Assembly: GCF_009834125.1 (NCBI RefSeq)
Contig: NZ_CP047146.1
Coordinates: 2,845,501 to 2,909,500, forward strand
Length of the DNA: 64,000 nucleotides
Reading direction: 5' to 3'
Source: Streptomyces sp. GS7
GTDB taxonomy: Bacteria > Actinomycetota > Actinomycetes > Streptomycetales > Streptomycetaceae
Shown here: positions 1 to 8,480 of the stretch, piece after piece
How the letters are laid out: the number at the start of each line of letters is the position of its first letter
Numbering within the stretch: position 1 is the first letter of the stretch
Notes under the pieces: generated by a model
Told to the model about the DNA's origin: nothing
The model's input: the letters and a program-made list of their open reading frames with translations, nothing else
Database searches by the model: none
Program-made: the position numbers and the translations under genes

Positions 1-504
1 AACACCGACCGCCTGGTGCGGGGGATGAGCGAGCGGCTGGGGCGGCGGGTGCGGTTCGGGGTGAGCCCGTTCGCGGTCTGGCGCAATCGCACCACGGACC
101 CCCGGGGTTCGCGGACCGAGGCCGGGGTGCAGACCTACGACGATCTCTACGCCGACACCCGCCGCTGGGTGCGGGAGGGCTGGATCGACTACATCGTGCC
201 GCAGGTGTACTGGCCCCTCGGCTTCCCGGCCGCCGACTACGCGGAGCTGGTGTCGTGGTGGGCCCGGACGGCGGCCGGCACCGAGGTCGACGTCTACATC
301 GGCGAGGCGCTGTACAAGGCCGGCCGGACGGCCGACCCCGCAGCCTGGCGGAACCCCGCCGAACTCTCCCGGCACGTCGCCTTCGCCCGCCGCTACCCGC
401 AGATCGGCGGCCATGTCTACTTCTCGGCGAAGGACGTGGTCCGGGACCCGCTGGGCGCGCTGGCGCGGGTCGTCCGGGACCACTACGGCGGCGCGGCACG
501 GTAG
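1..504 (+). CDS. Glycosyl-hydrolase-like family 10 (YngK/DUF187 type) protein, C-terminal part
   Basis: The frame is open from the first base of the window to a TAG stop, so only the last 167 residues are visible and the start lies upstream. The visible part has the segments VRFGVSPFAVWRN and WIDYIVPQVYWP, followed by a Trp/Tyr-rich strand and a PQIGGHVYFSAKD segment. These are typical of the C-terminal half of the TIM barrel in GHL10/DUF187 proteins, which are usually secreted and are thought to act on glycans. The substrate cannot be read from the sequence. The family call is by recognition of these segments; the missing N-terminus would be expected to carry a signal peptide. Confidence 0.75.
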   Translation, partial: NTDRLVRGMSERLGRRVRFGVSPFAVWRNRTTDPRGSRTEAGVQTYDDLYADTRRWVREGWIDYIVPQVYWPLGFPAADYAELVSWWARTAAGTEVDVYIGEALYKAGRTADPAAWRNPAELSRHVAFARRYPQIGGHVYFSAKDVVRDPLGALARVVRDHYGGAAR

Positions 505-543
505 GCGGCGCGCGCCGCGCCGCCGGCGTGGCGGGCGGCGCCG

Positions 544-753
544 CTACGCGGTGGTGTGGGTGCGGGTGGTCTTGGGGTGCTGGACGACGCAGTCCGGGCC
601 GGGCCACATGATCGTCTCGTGGCCGTCCTCGGCGCGGATGCGGAAGGGCGGTTCGCCGTTCGTCCCCAGCACCTCGACGATCTCGACGACATGGTCGCCA
701 TGCCCGACGGTCCTGCCGTGCACCAGCAGCCTGTCGCCCTTTTTCGCCTGCAT
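544..753 (-). CDS. DUF1918 domain protein
   Basis: A 69-residue protein beginning MQAKKGDRLLVHGRTVG, with the compact all-beta pattern GDHVVEIVEVLG and an ETIMWPGPDCVV ending. This is the DUF1918 fold (SH3-like small barrel), common in actinobacteria and of unknown function. I chose the internal ATG because GGGAGG precedes it by a good spacing and homologues begin at MxAxxGDRL; the longer upstream reading is Pro/Arg-rich noise. It stands alone, convergent with the partial glycosidase gene. No catalytic residues are recognisable. Confidence 0.8.
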   Translation of the reverse strand: MQAKKGDRLLVHGRTVGHGDHVVEIVEVLGTNGEPPFRIRAEDGHETIMWPGPDCVVQHPKTTRTHTTA

Positions 754-939
754 CTGGTGTCCTCCCGCGTCGAGTGGCCGTACGACCGCACGGCCGACTG
801 CGCGACGGCCGGGCGGTGGGCGGCCAGCGGATGACGGACCTGGGACGGCCCGGACGGCGTAACCCGCCATCGCCGCAAGTTTACGTCCGGGGGCGCCGCT
901 CGCACCCGGAGAGCGGTGCGGCGCCCGGCCCGAACCCGG

Positions 940-1887
940 TCAGCACCGTGCGCGCTGGGTGACGGCGATGCAGGCCAGGACCGCCAGCGCCGCCGCGGGC
1001 GCGGCCGGCGGCAGCCGCTCGCCGAGCAGCACCACGGACCAGACCAGCGTCAGCAGCGGCTGCGCCAGCTGGATCTGGCTCGCCTTGGGGGCGCCGATGG
1101 CGGCCATCCCGCGGTACCACACGACCATGCCCAGGAACGTCGAGCCGGCCGTCAGCCACAGCAGTCCGGCGACCGCGTGCGCCGTGAAGTGCGGCGGCTC
1201 GGCCGGCAGCGCCACCGCCGTGCCGACCGCGGTCACCGGGAGCGCCAGCACCAGCGCCCAGCCGATCACCTGCCACCCGGGCATGTGGCGGGCCAGCCGC
1301 CCGCCCTCGGTGTAGCCCGCCGCGCACACCAGCAGCGCCGCGAAGAGGTACAGGTCGCCGGTGCTCGGCGCGCCGCCGCTCTGCTGCACCGCGAAGCCGA
1401 CGACCACCGCGGCGCCGGCCAGCGAGGCGATCCAGAACATCCGGGAGGGCCGGGCACCGGTCCGTACGGCCGAGCAGGCGGCGGTGGTCAGCGGCAGCAG
1501 GCCGACCACGACGGCCGCGTGCGAGGTGGTGGAGGTCTGCAGCGCGAGTGTGGTCAGCAGCGGGAAGCCGAGGACGACACCGCCGGCCACGACGGCGATG
1601 CCCGCCCAGTGGCGCCGCTCCGGGACGCGGACCCGGCGGGCCGCCAGGCAGCCGCCCGCCAGCGCCGCGGCTAGCACGCTGCGCAGCATCACCACGGTCC
1701 ACGGGCCCATGCCCTCCAGCGCCCAGGCGGTCGCCGGGAAGGTGAGCGAGAAGGCGGCGACACCGAGGGCGGCGAGCAGGGCGCCGGAGCGGGGCGTGCC
1801 GGCCGCCGCGGGCTGCGGGGTGCGCGGCGGCTCCGGGGCGGTGACCGCTATCGCATCGAGGGTGGTAGCGCTATCGTTGGCTCTCAT
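940..1887 (-). CDS. EamA/DMT-family transporter
   Basis: A 315-residue membrane protein with about ten hydrophobic segments and the two-fold EamA repeat: GALLAALGVAAFSLTFPATA opens the first half and the second ends in a QPLLTLVWSVVLLGERL segment, the usual EamA C-terminal signature. It probably exports a small metabolite or amino-acid-like compound. The gene is divergent from a MocR-type regulator and their ATG codons overlap by two bases (CATG at 1885-1888). This suggests direct control by that regulator and a leaderless mRNA. A later start, skipping the Pro-rich first 30 residues, is possible. Confidence 0.85.
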   Translation of the reverse strand: MRANDSATTLDAIAVTAPEPPRTPQPAAAGTPRSGALLAALGVAAFSLTFPATAWALEGMGPWTVVMLRSVLAAALAGGCLAARRVRVPERRHWAGIAVVAGGVVLGFPLLTTLALQTSTTSHAAVVVGLLPLTTAACSAVRTGARPSRMFWIASLAGAAVVVGFAVQQSGGAPSTGDLYLFAALLVCAAGYTEGGRLARHMPGWQVIGWALVLALPVTAVGTAVALPAEPPHFTAHAVAGLLWLTAGSTFLGMVVWYRGMAAIGAPKASQIQLAQPLLTLVWSVVLLGERLPPAAPAAALAVLACIAVTQRARC

Positions 1888-1898
1888 GCAAGAGCGTA
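1846..1898. promoter_or_regulatory. Candidate operator and leaderless divergent promoters of the transporter/MocR pair
   Basis: An 8-bp direct repeat CGCTATCG occurs at 1846-1853 and 1869-1876, 23 bp apart (about two helical turns, same face). This is the arrangement usually seen for MocR regulators. TATCGT (1872-1877) lies 8 bp before the MocR ATG, and TACGCT on the minus strand (1893-1898) lies 5 bp before the transporter ATG, so both transcripts could be leaderless. -35 matches are poor. The operator role is inference. Confidence 0.4.
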
Positions 1899-3352
1899 GC
1901 AGTGGTGCCGAACTGGCCGCGATCCTCCGTAGGGAGCTGAAGCGCTACTCACCCGGTGAGAAGCTGCCGTCGAGCCGGGTGCTCGTCGAACGGCACCGGG
2001 TCAGCCCGGTGACCGTCTCCCGGGCCCTCGCCGAGCTGGTCGCCGAGGGCCTGGTCGTCACCCGCCCCGGCGCCGGAGCCTTCCGCGCCGAGCCACGCGG
2101 CGAAGCCGCCGGGCCGGTCGACACCTCCTGGCAGGAGATCGCACTGAGCGCCGAACCGGCCGGCGACCAGGTCCCGCGCAGCGTCGACGCGTCCGGCGTG
2201 CTGGCGACCCTCGCCGCCCCCGCGCCCGGCGTCATCGAGCTCAACAGCGGCTACCTGCACCCCGACCTCCAGCCCGAACGCGCCCTCGCCGCGGCCCTGG
2301 CCCGGGCCGGGCGGCGGCCGGGCGCCTGGAACCGGCCGCCGCTGGACGGGGTCCCGGAGCTGCGCGCCTGGTTCGCGCGGGAGATCGGCGGCCCCCGGGG
2401 CGGGCCGGCGGCCAGTGACGTACTGATCACCGCCGGCGGCCAGAGCGCGCTGACCGCCGCGCTGCGCGCGCTCGCCGCGCCCGGCGCCCCGGTGCTCGTC
2501 GAGTCCCCGACCTACCCCGGGATGCTGGCCGTCGCCCGCGCCTCCGGGCTGCGCCCGGTACCGGTGCCGATGGACGCCGACGGGGTGCGGACCGATCTGC
2601 TCGCCGACGCCTTCCGGGCCAGCGGCGCCCGGCTGTTCGTCTGCCAGCCGCTGTTCCAGAACCCGACGGCCGCGGTGCTGGCCGGGGAGCGGCGGCGCGA
2701 GGTGCTGCGGGTGGCGCGCGCGGCCGGCGCGTTCGTGATCGAGGACGACTTCGCCCGGCTGCTGGTCCACGGCGACGCGCCCGCGCTGCCGCCGACGCTG
2801 TTCGCGGACGACACGGACGGCACCGTCGTCCACGTCCGCTCGCTCACCAAGGCCACCTCGCCGAGCCTGCGGGTGGGGGCGCTGGCGGCCCGCGGCCCGG
2901 TCCTGGACCGGCTGCGCGCCATCCAGGTCGTCGACAGCTTCTTCGTGCCGGGGCCCCTCCAGGAGGCCGCGCTGGAACTCGTCGGGTCGCCCGCCTGGCC
3001 CCGCCATCTGAGGTCGATCGCCCAGGAGTTGACGGACCGTCGGCAGACCGTGCTGGCCGCGCTGCACCGGGAGCTGCCCGGCCTCGCCGCGCGTGGGCTC
3101 GGGCACCCCGCGGCGCCCGGCGGCTACCACCTCTGGCTGCGGTTGCCGGACGGCACCGACGAGGCGGCGCTGACCGGCGCGGCGCTGCGTGCGGGCGTCG
3201 CGGTCGCGGCCGGCCGCCCGTACTTCGCCGCCGAACCGCCCGCCGCCCATCTGCGGCTGAGCTTCGCGTCGGCGGGCGGCACCGGCGAACTGTCGGAGGG
3301 CGTCCGCCGGCTCCGGGTGGCCTGCCGGGAGCTGGGGGTGCCGGTGGAGTGA
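1886..3352 (+). CDS. MocR/PdxR-type regulator (GntR winged helix fused to aminotransferase)
   Basis: A 488-residue protein. Residues ~1-75 are a GntR winged helix (YSPGEKLPSSRVLVERHRVSPVTVSRAL); the rest is a class I aminotransferase-like domain. PLP-site features include TAGGQSALTAALRAL, FQNPTAAVL and the expected Schiff-base lysine K322 in SLTKATSPSLRVG. MocR proteins bind PLP or PLP-amino-acid adducts and control nearby genes. The divergent EamA transporter is the obvious target. The start is the ATG overlapping the transporter ATG; upstream in-frame sequence is antisense to the transporter and is not coding. Confidence 0.88.
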   Translation: MQERSSGAELAAILRRELKRYSPGEKLPSSRVLVERHRVSPVTVSRALAELVAEGLVVTRPGAGAFRAEPRGEAAGPVDTSWQEIALSAEPAGDQVPRSVDASGVLATLAAPAPGVIELNSGYLHPDLQPERALAAALARAGRRPGAWNRPPLDGVPELRAWFAREIGGPRGGPAASDVLITAGGQSALTAALRALAAPGAPVLVESPTYPGMLAVARASGLRPVPVPMDADGVRTDLLADAFRASGARLFVCQPLFQNPTAAVLAGERRREVLRVARAAGAFVIEDDFARLLVHGDAPALPPTLFADDTDGTVVHVRSLTKATSPSLRVGALAARGPVLDRLRAIQVVDSFFVPGPLQEAALELVGSPAWPRHLRSIAQELTDRRQTVLAALHRELPGLAARGLGHPAAPGGYHLWLRLPDGTDEAALTGAALRAGVAVAAGRPYFAAEPPAAHLRLSFASAGGTGELSEGVRRLRVACRELGVPVE

Positions 3353-3430
3353 GCGCCGGCCCGCGGGAGCGGGCGGGCCGTCTCGTCCACCGGTTCGACT
3401 CCGGGCCCGCCTTTCTGCCAACCTCCCGGC

Positions 3431-3883
3431 ATGACCGATCACGCCCTCGACGGCTACGAGATCTCCACCGACCCGGCGCGCCTGGACGCCAACCTGGTCC
3501 ACGACTGGCTGTCCGCCGACACCCACTGGGCGCTGGGCCGCACCCGCGAGATGCACGACCGGGCCCTCGCGAACTCGCTCAACTTCGGTCTCTACGAGGA
3601 GAGTTCGGGCCGTCAGGCGGCATACGCCCGGATCGTCACCGACTATGCCACCTTCGCCTGGCTCTGCGACGTCTACGTCTGCCGCGACGACCGCGGCAAG
3701 GGCCTGGGCACCGGCCTGGTCGAGGCGATCGCCGCGCACCTGACTCCCTTCGGGCTGTCCCGGCTCACGCTCGCCACCAAGGACGCGCACGGCGTCTACG
3801 AGAAGGTCGGCTTCCGGACGCTGACGGCACCGGAGCAGTGGATGACCATGGGGCTGATCGACCCGGGGCCGATCGGCATCTGA
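3431..3883 (+). CDS. GNAT-family N-acetyltransferase
   Basis: A 150-residue single-domain GNAT protein. The acetyl-CoA pyrophosphate-binding loop is visible as VCRDDRGKGLGTGLVEAI (R/Q-x-x-G-x-G/A pattern), followed by a strand ending VYEKVGFRTL, the usual GNAT motif B. The N-terminal HDWLSADTHWALGRT segment is typical of the actinobacterial group related to ElaA-like and YjdJ-like acetyltransferases. The substrate is unknown. No clear Shine-Dalgarno precedes the ATG, so a leaderless start is possible. It lies 78 bp after the MocR gene on the same strand. Confidence 0.85.
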   Translation: MTDHALDGYEISTDPARLDANLVHDWLSADTHWALGRTREMHDRALANSLNFGLYEESSGRQAAYARIVTDYATFAWLCDVYVCRDDRGKGLGTGLVEAIAAHLTPFGLSRLTLATKDAHGVYEKVGFRTLTAPEQWMTMGLIDPGPIGI

Positions 3884-3962
3884 CGGGCCGGCGTCGCGCA
3901 CGCCCTTCGCCCGGGAGACGCACGGGTCAACGGCGCCGCGGACATGGCCTGGAGACCGGTCC

Positions 3963-4290
3963 ATGGCTGCGAACTCGTCCCCGAATCACGGCACTTGGGC
4001 CGCGGAGGCGCTGCGCCCGCCTCGCCGCCGACGGGGACGGCGGCGCCCCGACACCGCTGCTTCCGCCGCGCCTGTCCGCCCTCCCGGACGTCGACATCCA
4101 CCTCAAGGACGAGTCGGCGCACCCCACCGGCAGCGTCAGGCACCGGCTGGTGCGGGCGGTGTTCCGGGCGGCCGTCGAGGACGGATCGCCGGCGGCGGGG
4201 ACGCCGGTGCCGATGGGCAGCGGCGGCACCGCGGCGGTCGTCCTGCCGGCCTCCGCGGAGGTGTTCGCGGGGCGCGGGGAGTGGCCGGAC
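3963..4290 (+). pseudogene. Remnant of a PLP-dependent cysteine synthase/desulfhydrase-like gene
   Basis: Translation of 4021-4290 reads TPLLPPRLSALPDVDIHLKD then ESAHPTGSVRHRL. This matches the start of PLP-dependent cysteine synthase-family enzymes (Cds1-like), where KDES-HPTGS-KHRL surrounds the PLP lysine. Here that lysine position is read as R (SVRHRL). The preceding TWAAEALR segment sits in another frame (from 3963) and joins after a one-base shift near 4013-4020. The similarity stops after roughly 110 residues, so about two thirds of the enzyme is missing. I read it as a decayed fragment; the family match is by eye only. Confidence 0.5.
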
Positions 4291-4313
4291 CGGCGGCAGC
4301 CCGTACGCCCGTC

Positions 4314-5117
4314 TCAGCCCGCCGTACGGCTGCCGGGGGCGGCGGCCCCGGTGGCCCGTAAGGCCCCGATGCCGCGGACCGGGTCCGTGCCGCGCATCAG
4401 CCAGGCGTTCGCCGCCGCCACCCGGCCGCCGACACGGAGTTTCGCGTAGGCGTGCTCCAGGTGCTTGTCGACGGTGCGCGGGCTGATCGCCAGGCGGCGG
4501 GCGATCTGCTGGTTCGTCAGGCCGTGGGCGAGCAGGCCGAGTACGGCGGACTCCCGCCGGGTGATCAGGTCGGGCGCGGGGGCCGGCGGGGCCAGCCGGT
4601 TGAGGACATGGCTCAGGCGGGTGCGCAGCAGGCCGGCGGCGATCACGTCGGCCGCGCCGAAGTCGCTGCCGTGCGCGTCGCGGCTGACCACCACGCAGAC
4701 CCGCCGCGGTACGCCGGCGGCGTAGCCCGCGGGGAAGGACATGGCGAGCTGCCGCTCGGCGCCGAACGGCCGGTAGACGTCGGTGTAGGCGGGCATCGCG
4801 TGGAACTCGGCGCGGCTCTGGAGGGTCGAGCGGCGCATCGGGGTGCCGCTGCCGAGGCGGGTGTGCCGCACGAACGAGTCGGTCCGCCACTCCCGGTCGA
4901 AGGCATCCACGACGTCCTGGCTCAGCAGGTCGTCCGGCAGCGTGCGCCGCGGGTGGAGCAGGTCGGGCCGGGGCGACCAGATGACGCTGTCGCCGGGCAG
5001 CGCGCCGAGCAGCAGCGGGAGCAGCGCCGGCACGAGGGACTCCTCGTCCACGGCGTCGATCAGCAGGTCCACGACGGACAGGATGCGCCGCAGGCCGGCC
5101 TCCGCGGCAGCGCTCAT
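4314..5117 (-). CDS. LuxR-type transcriptional regulator
   Basis: A 267-residue protein with a C-terminal LuxR helix-turn-helix at about residues 188-245: LITRRESAVLGLLAHGLTNQ, then QIARRLAISPRTVDKHLEHA. The N-terminal ~180 residues are a GAF/PAS-like sensory region without a receiver Asp, so it is not a classical response regulator. It lies 123 bp downstream of, and on the same strand as, the methyltransferase gene and may be co-transcribed with it. The ligand is unknown. The region between them is a GC-rich stretch of CCGG repeats. Confidence 0.82.
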   Translation of the reverse strand: MSAAAEAGLRRILSVVDLLIDAVDEESLVPALLPLLLGALPGDSVIWSPRPDLLHPRRTLPDDLLSQDVVDAFDREWRTDSFVRHTRLGSGTPMRRSTLQSRAEFHAMPAYTDVYRPFGAERQLAMSFPAGYAAGVPRRVCVVVSRDAHGSDFGAADVIAAGLLRTRLSHVLNRLAPPAPAPDLITRRESAVLGLLAHGLTNQQIARRLAISPRTVDKHLEHAYAKLRVGGRVAAANAWLMRGTDPVRGIGALRATGAAAPGSRTAG

Positions 5118-5240
5118 ACGACCAGCGTGCCGAGCACGGCGGCCGGGGTCAAGGCCGGTCCGGGACGGCCCGGAAGGCCGCCCCGGAGGCCGAGGCCGCC
5201 CGGCCGGCCGGGGGAAGACCGGCCGGGGGCGTCGGGCGCG

Positions 5241-6344
5241 TCAACGCCCGACGGCATAGACGCGGTTGACCGGGCTCTGGGCGGCGAGCCTCCAGTGGTG
5301 CAGCCCGGCCGCGTCGGCGATGCCCCGCATCGCCTCCTCACCCGCGTGGTTTCCCAGCGCCTGCGGACCGTGCTGGGCCAGCGCGGACGGCAGGCAGACG
5401 GCGACCGAGGCCGCGGTCAGCACCCGGCCGATGGGGTTGGCGTTCTCCTCGTCGTGCGACGACACGTTCGGCTCCACGATCATGCAGACGCCGTCCTCGG
5501 CCAGCGCGTGCTCGGCGTGCCGCAGCGCGCCGCCCGGGTCGCCGGTGTCGTGCAGGCAGTCGAAGAAGGTGATCAGGTCGAAGTCCTCACCGGGGAAGTC
5601 CTGGGCCGTTGCGACCTCGAAGCGGACCCGGTCGCCGATGCCCTGCTTGGCCACGACGCCGCGGGCCGCCTCGACGGACGGGCGGTGGAAGTCGTACCCG
5701 ACGAAGCGCGACCGCGGGAAGGCCCGCGCCATCAGCGCGGTGGCGTAGCCGTAGCCGCACCCGATGTCCGCGACCTTCGCGCCGCGCTCCAGCTTGTCCA
5801 CCACACCGCCGAGCGAGGCCAGCCACTCCGGTACCAGCGCGGCCGTGTAGCCGGGCCGGAAGAACTTCGCGGTGCCCGCGAACAGCGCCGGCCCGTGCTC
5901 CTCCCAGCCCACCCCCTCGCCGGTGCGGAAGGCGTCCATGAGGGCGTCCTCGGTGGCGTACAGGGCCTGGAGCATGGTGAAGAACCCGGCTACGTGGCTG
6001 GGCAGTTCCGGATCCGCCAGGACGGCGGCGTGCGCGTCGGGCAGGAGGTAGGTGCCGGCGTCGGGCGCGTACGTCACGTACTCGCCGGCGACCTGCGCGG
6101 CCAGCCATTCGCGGACGTAGCGCTCGACCAGCCCGGTGCGGGCGGCGAGCTCCACGGAGGTGAGGGGACCCGCGCCGGCCATCGCCCGGTACAGGCCGAG
6201 CCGGTCGCCCAGGGAGGTGCACAGGCCGGCGACCGCGGCCCCGCCGTCGGTGATCACCCGCTCCAGGAAGTCCTGCACCTGCCCGTCCCGGGCAGCGTCG
6301 CCGCCCCGGGCGCCGCCGGGCACGACACGGGCGGACGTCGCCAT
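5241..6344 (-). CDS. Two-domain class I SAM-dependent methyltransferase
   Basis: A 367-residue protein. Residues ~30-110 form a winged-helix-like N-terminal domain (GLYRAMAGAGPLTSVELAAR, then ERYVREWLAAQV). The C-terminal Rossmann domain has SAM motif I VADIGCGYGYATALMA, the acidic residue in FVGYDFH, and the post-motif DLITFFDCLHDTGDP. This organisation is common in actinobacterial small-molecule O- and C-methyltransferases. I chose the ATG preceded by GAGGAGG; an upstream start would add Arg/Ala-rich sequence. It is divergent from the DUF1059 gene, with mirrored leader sequences. The substrate is unknown. Confidence 0.85.
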   Translation of the reverse strand: MATSARVVPGGARGGDAARDGQVQDFLERVITDGGAAVAGLCTSLGDRLGLYRAMAGAGPLTSVELAARTGLVERYVREWLAAQVAGEYVTYAPDAGTYLLPDAHAAVLADPELPSHVAGFFTMLQALYATEDALMDAFRTGEGVGWEEHGPALFAGTAKFFRPGYTAALVPEWLASLGGVVDKLERGAKVADIGCGYGYATALMARAFPRSRFVGYDFHRPSVEAARGVVAKQGIGDRVRFEVATAQDFPGEDFDLITFFDCLHDTGDPGGALRHAEHALAEDGVCMIVEPNVSSHDEENANPIGRVLTAASVAVCLPSALAQHGPQALGNHAGEEAMRGIADAAGLHHWRLAAQSPVNRVYAVGR

Positions 6345-6351
6345 GGCCGTC

Positions 6352-6464
6352 ACCTCCTCGCCTGCCTCCACTGCAACAGCTCGGGCGGCCGGAGCGCCAT
6401 ACGCGATTCCCCGTATACGGACGGCGGCGCGCCGCGGCCGGGCCGACACTGGAGGCGAGGAGGT
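6352..6464. promoter_or_regulatory. Divergent intergenic region with mirrored ribosome-binding leaders
   Basis: The region between the methyltransferase and DUF1059 starts is bounded by an inverted repeat. The left arm, 6352-6373 (ACCTCCTCGCCT-GCCT-CCACTG), is nearly the reverse complement of 6447-6464 (CACTGGAGGCGAGGAGGT), apart from a 4-base insertion and one mismatch. Both arms contain the ribosome binding sites. A 10-bp palindrome CCGTATACGG sits in the middle at 6411-6420 and may be an operator or part of a -10 element. The divergent genes are probably co-regulated (inference). Confidence 0.45.
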
Positions 6465-6469
6465 GGATC

Positions 6470-6661
6470 ATGCGCAAGAAGATCGACTGCCGGGATCACC
6501 CGAGCGAGACGCACTGCACCCTCGTCATCGCCGGCGAGGAGGAGGAAGTGGTCCGCGCCGCCAGCGAGCACGCGGTATCCGTACACGGCCACACGGACGG
6601 CCCCGAGCTGCGCGAGCAGATCCGGTCATCCCTCAAGAACGAGATGCCGCAGCACGCCTGA
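6470..6661 (+). CDS. DUF1059 domain protein
   Basis: A 63-residue protein, MRKKIDCRDHPSETHCTLVI, with GEEEEVVRAASEHAVSVHG and PELREQIRSSLK. This is the DUF1059 small-protein family (Cys-Arg-Asp near the N-terminus, conserved HAxxxHGH-like His residues), which may bind metal through C and H residues. Its function is unknown. A strong GAGGAGG ribosome site lies 6 bp before the ATG. The gene is divergent from a SAM methyltransferase and shares its mirrored leader region. Confidence 0.85.
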   Translation: MRKKIDCRDHPSETHCTLVIAGEEEEVVRAASEHAVSVHGHTDGPELREQIRSSLKNEMPQHA

Positions 6662-6890
6662 GCCGCCCGCGGCGGCAGCACCGTGCCCGGCCGTCCTCAC
6701 GGGCGGCCGGGCACAGCCGTGCACCCTCCGGGGCCGCCGTCCGCGCATTCGGGCCCGCCGGGGTCGTCCGGCGGTCCGCGGCGGCGCAGCATCGTGCTGA
6801 GAGGACCGCGGGCCCGGCGACCAGAGCCCGGGAGGGCACCGGGGCCGGGCCGCCGGCGCCCCGCACCGGCGATCCGACGGGAGCGATCCG

Positions 6891-8438
6891 ATGAACGACC
6901 GCACGGACGGCGGCCTGGACCGCCGGCACTTCCTCGGCGCCGCGGCGGCCGGTGCCGCCGGTCTCGCCGCGGGCCTCACCGGCTGCGACGCCGAGGAGCG
7001 CAACCGGTTCGCGCCCGCCACCGGCGACCAGCCCTCCCTCACCGCCGAGCGGAACCGCCCCGGCAGCCCCGACTGGCGGCTGCGCTCCACCGGTCCGCCC
7101 GACGCGATCGCGGGCTATACCGACCGGGTGAGCGTCCTGCCCGGCGAGGAGTTCGGGCTCCATGTCTCCACCACCGCGCCCGGCTACCGGGTCCTGGCCT
7201 ACCGGGTCGGCTGGTACGGCGGCGCCCAGGCCCGGCTGGTGTGGCGCTCGGACCGGCTGGCCGGGCGGCGCCAACGGGACCCCCGGCTGCTGCCGGAGAC
7301 CCGTACCGTCCGGGCCGACTGGCCGCGCAGCACCGCTGTCCGCACCGACGGCTGGCCCCCCGGCGCCTACCTGCTCCGCCTCGACGCCGAGCACGGCCAC
7401 CAGCGCTACGTCCCGCTGATCGTCCGCTCGGCCGCCGCCGCGGGCCGCACCGTCCTGATGCACGCGGTGACGACCTGGCAGGCGTACAACACCTGGGGCG
7501 GCTACAGCCTCTACCAGGGCGAGGACGGCTCCTACGCCGGCCGCTCGCTGGCCGTCGCCTTCGACCGCCCCTACGACGCCACCGGCGCCGAGAAGTTCCT
7601 GGTCTACGAGCGCGCCCTGGTCGTCCTCGCGGAACGGCTCGGCCTCCCGCTCGCCTACACCACGTCCGTGGACGTCCACCGCGACCCGGCCGCCCTCCAC
7701 GGGGCGAGTGCGGCCCTCTCCCTCGGCCACGACGAATACTGGACCCCGCAGCAGCGCGACCATGTCACCCGGGCCCGCGACGCGGGCACCAACCTCGCCT
7801 TCCTCGGCGCCAACGCCTGCTTCCGCCGCGTCCGCCTGGAGTCCGGCCCGACCGGACCGCTGCGCACGGTCGCCTGCTACAAGACCGACTACCGCGCCGA
7901 TCCCGGCTTCGCCGCCCACCGCGAGCCGCCCACCCACGACTTCCGCGAGCCGCCGGCCGCCGACCCGGAGTCCGCGCTGACCGGCGTCTTCTACGAGGGC
8001 TACCCGACCGACGCCCCGTACGTCGTGCACGCCGCGGACCACTGGCTCTTCAGCGGCACCGGGGTGCGGCCGGGCGACTCCTTCCCGCACCTGGTCGGCG
8101 TCGAGTACGACCGGGTCACCCCGGAGGCCCCCACCCCCGCCGAGCTGGAGATCATCGCCCACTCCCCGCTCGTCTGCCAGGGGCGCTCCAGCCACGCCGA
8201 CTCCGCCTACTACACGGTCCCCAGCGGTGCCGGCGTCTTCGCCACCGGCACCATGCGCTGGGTCGAGGCGCTCATGGCGGGCACCGCCGACGACGGCCGC
8301 GACCACGGCATCGACACCCGCGCCGGAGCGTTCGTCACCCGCACCACGGAGAACCTGCTGCACGCCTTCGCCGCGGGCCCGGCGGCCAAGCACCGCCCGG
8401 CGCCGCGCCGCAACACCGGCAGCGTCTACGGGACGTGA
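6891..8438 (+). CDS. Exported N,N-dimethylformamidase beta-subunit-like protein
   Basis: A 515-residue protein with a TAT signal (DRRHFLGAAAAGAAGLAAGL) running into a lipobox-like LTGC, so it is probably an exported lipoprotein. The mature part has an N-terminal beta domain (VSVLPGEEFGLHVSTTAPGY, RVGWYGG), followed by the DMFase large-subunit-like region: TWQAYNTWGGYSLY, LGHDEYWTPQQR and FLGANACFRRV. These are hallmark segments of the DMFA2 domain. The true DMFase small subunit is not adjacent, and the export signal differs from cytoplasmic DMFase, so the real substrate is unlikely to be dimethylformamide. ATG 6891 follows GGGAGCGATCCG. Confidence 0.8.
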   Translation: MNDRTDGGLDRRHFLGAAAAGAAGLAAGLTGCDAEERNRFAPATGDQPSLTAERNRPGSPDWRLRSTGPPDAIAGYTDRVSVLPGEEFGLHVSTTAPGYRVLAYRVGWYGGAQARLVWRSDRLAGRRQRDPRLLPETRTVRADWPRSTAVRTDGWPPGAYLLRLDAEHGHQRYVPLIVRSAAAAGRTVLMHAVTTWQAYNTWGGYSLYQGEDGSYAGRSLAVAFDRPYDATGAEKFLVYERALVVLAERLGLPLAYTTSVDVHRDPAALHGASAALSLGHDEYWTPQQRDHVTRARDAGTNLAFLGANACFRRVRLESGPTGPLRTVACYKTDYRADPGFAAHREPPTHDFREPPAADPESALTGVFYEGYPTDAPYVVHAADHWLFSGTGVRPGDSFPHLVGVEYDRVTPEAPTPAELEIIAHSPLVCQGRSSHADSAYYTVPSGAGVFATGTMRWVEALMAGTADDGRDHGIDTRAGAFVTRTTENLLHAFAAGPAAKHRPAPRRNTGSVYGT

Positions 8439-8480
8439 GGGGCCGGGCCGTTCACCCGAGGAGGCCGGCCCGCCGGTCCG

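Noticed and set aside
1949..3964. A 671-codon minus-strand frame opposite the MocR and GNAT genes
   Set aside because: Arg/Gly/Pro-rich antisense of genes with recognised domains; no start signal.
4452..6800. A 782-codon plus-strand frame across the LuxR and methyltransferase genes
   Set aside because: Antisense of two recognised genes and the intergenic region; composition is noise.
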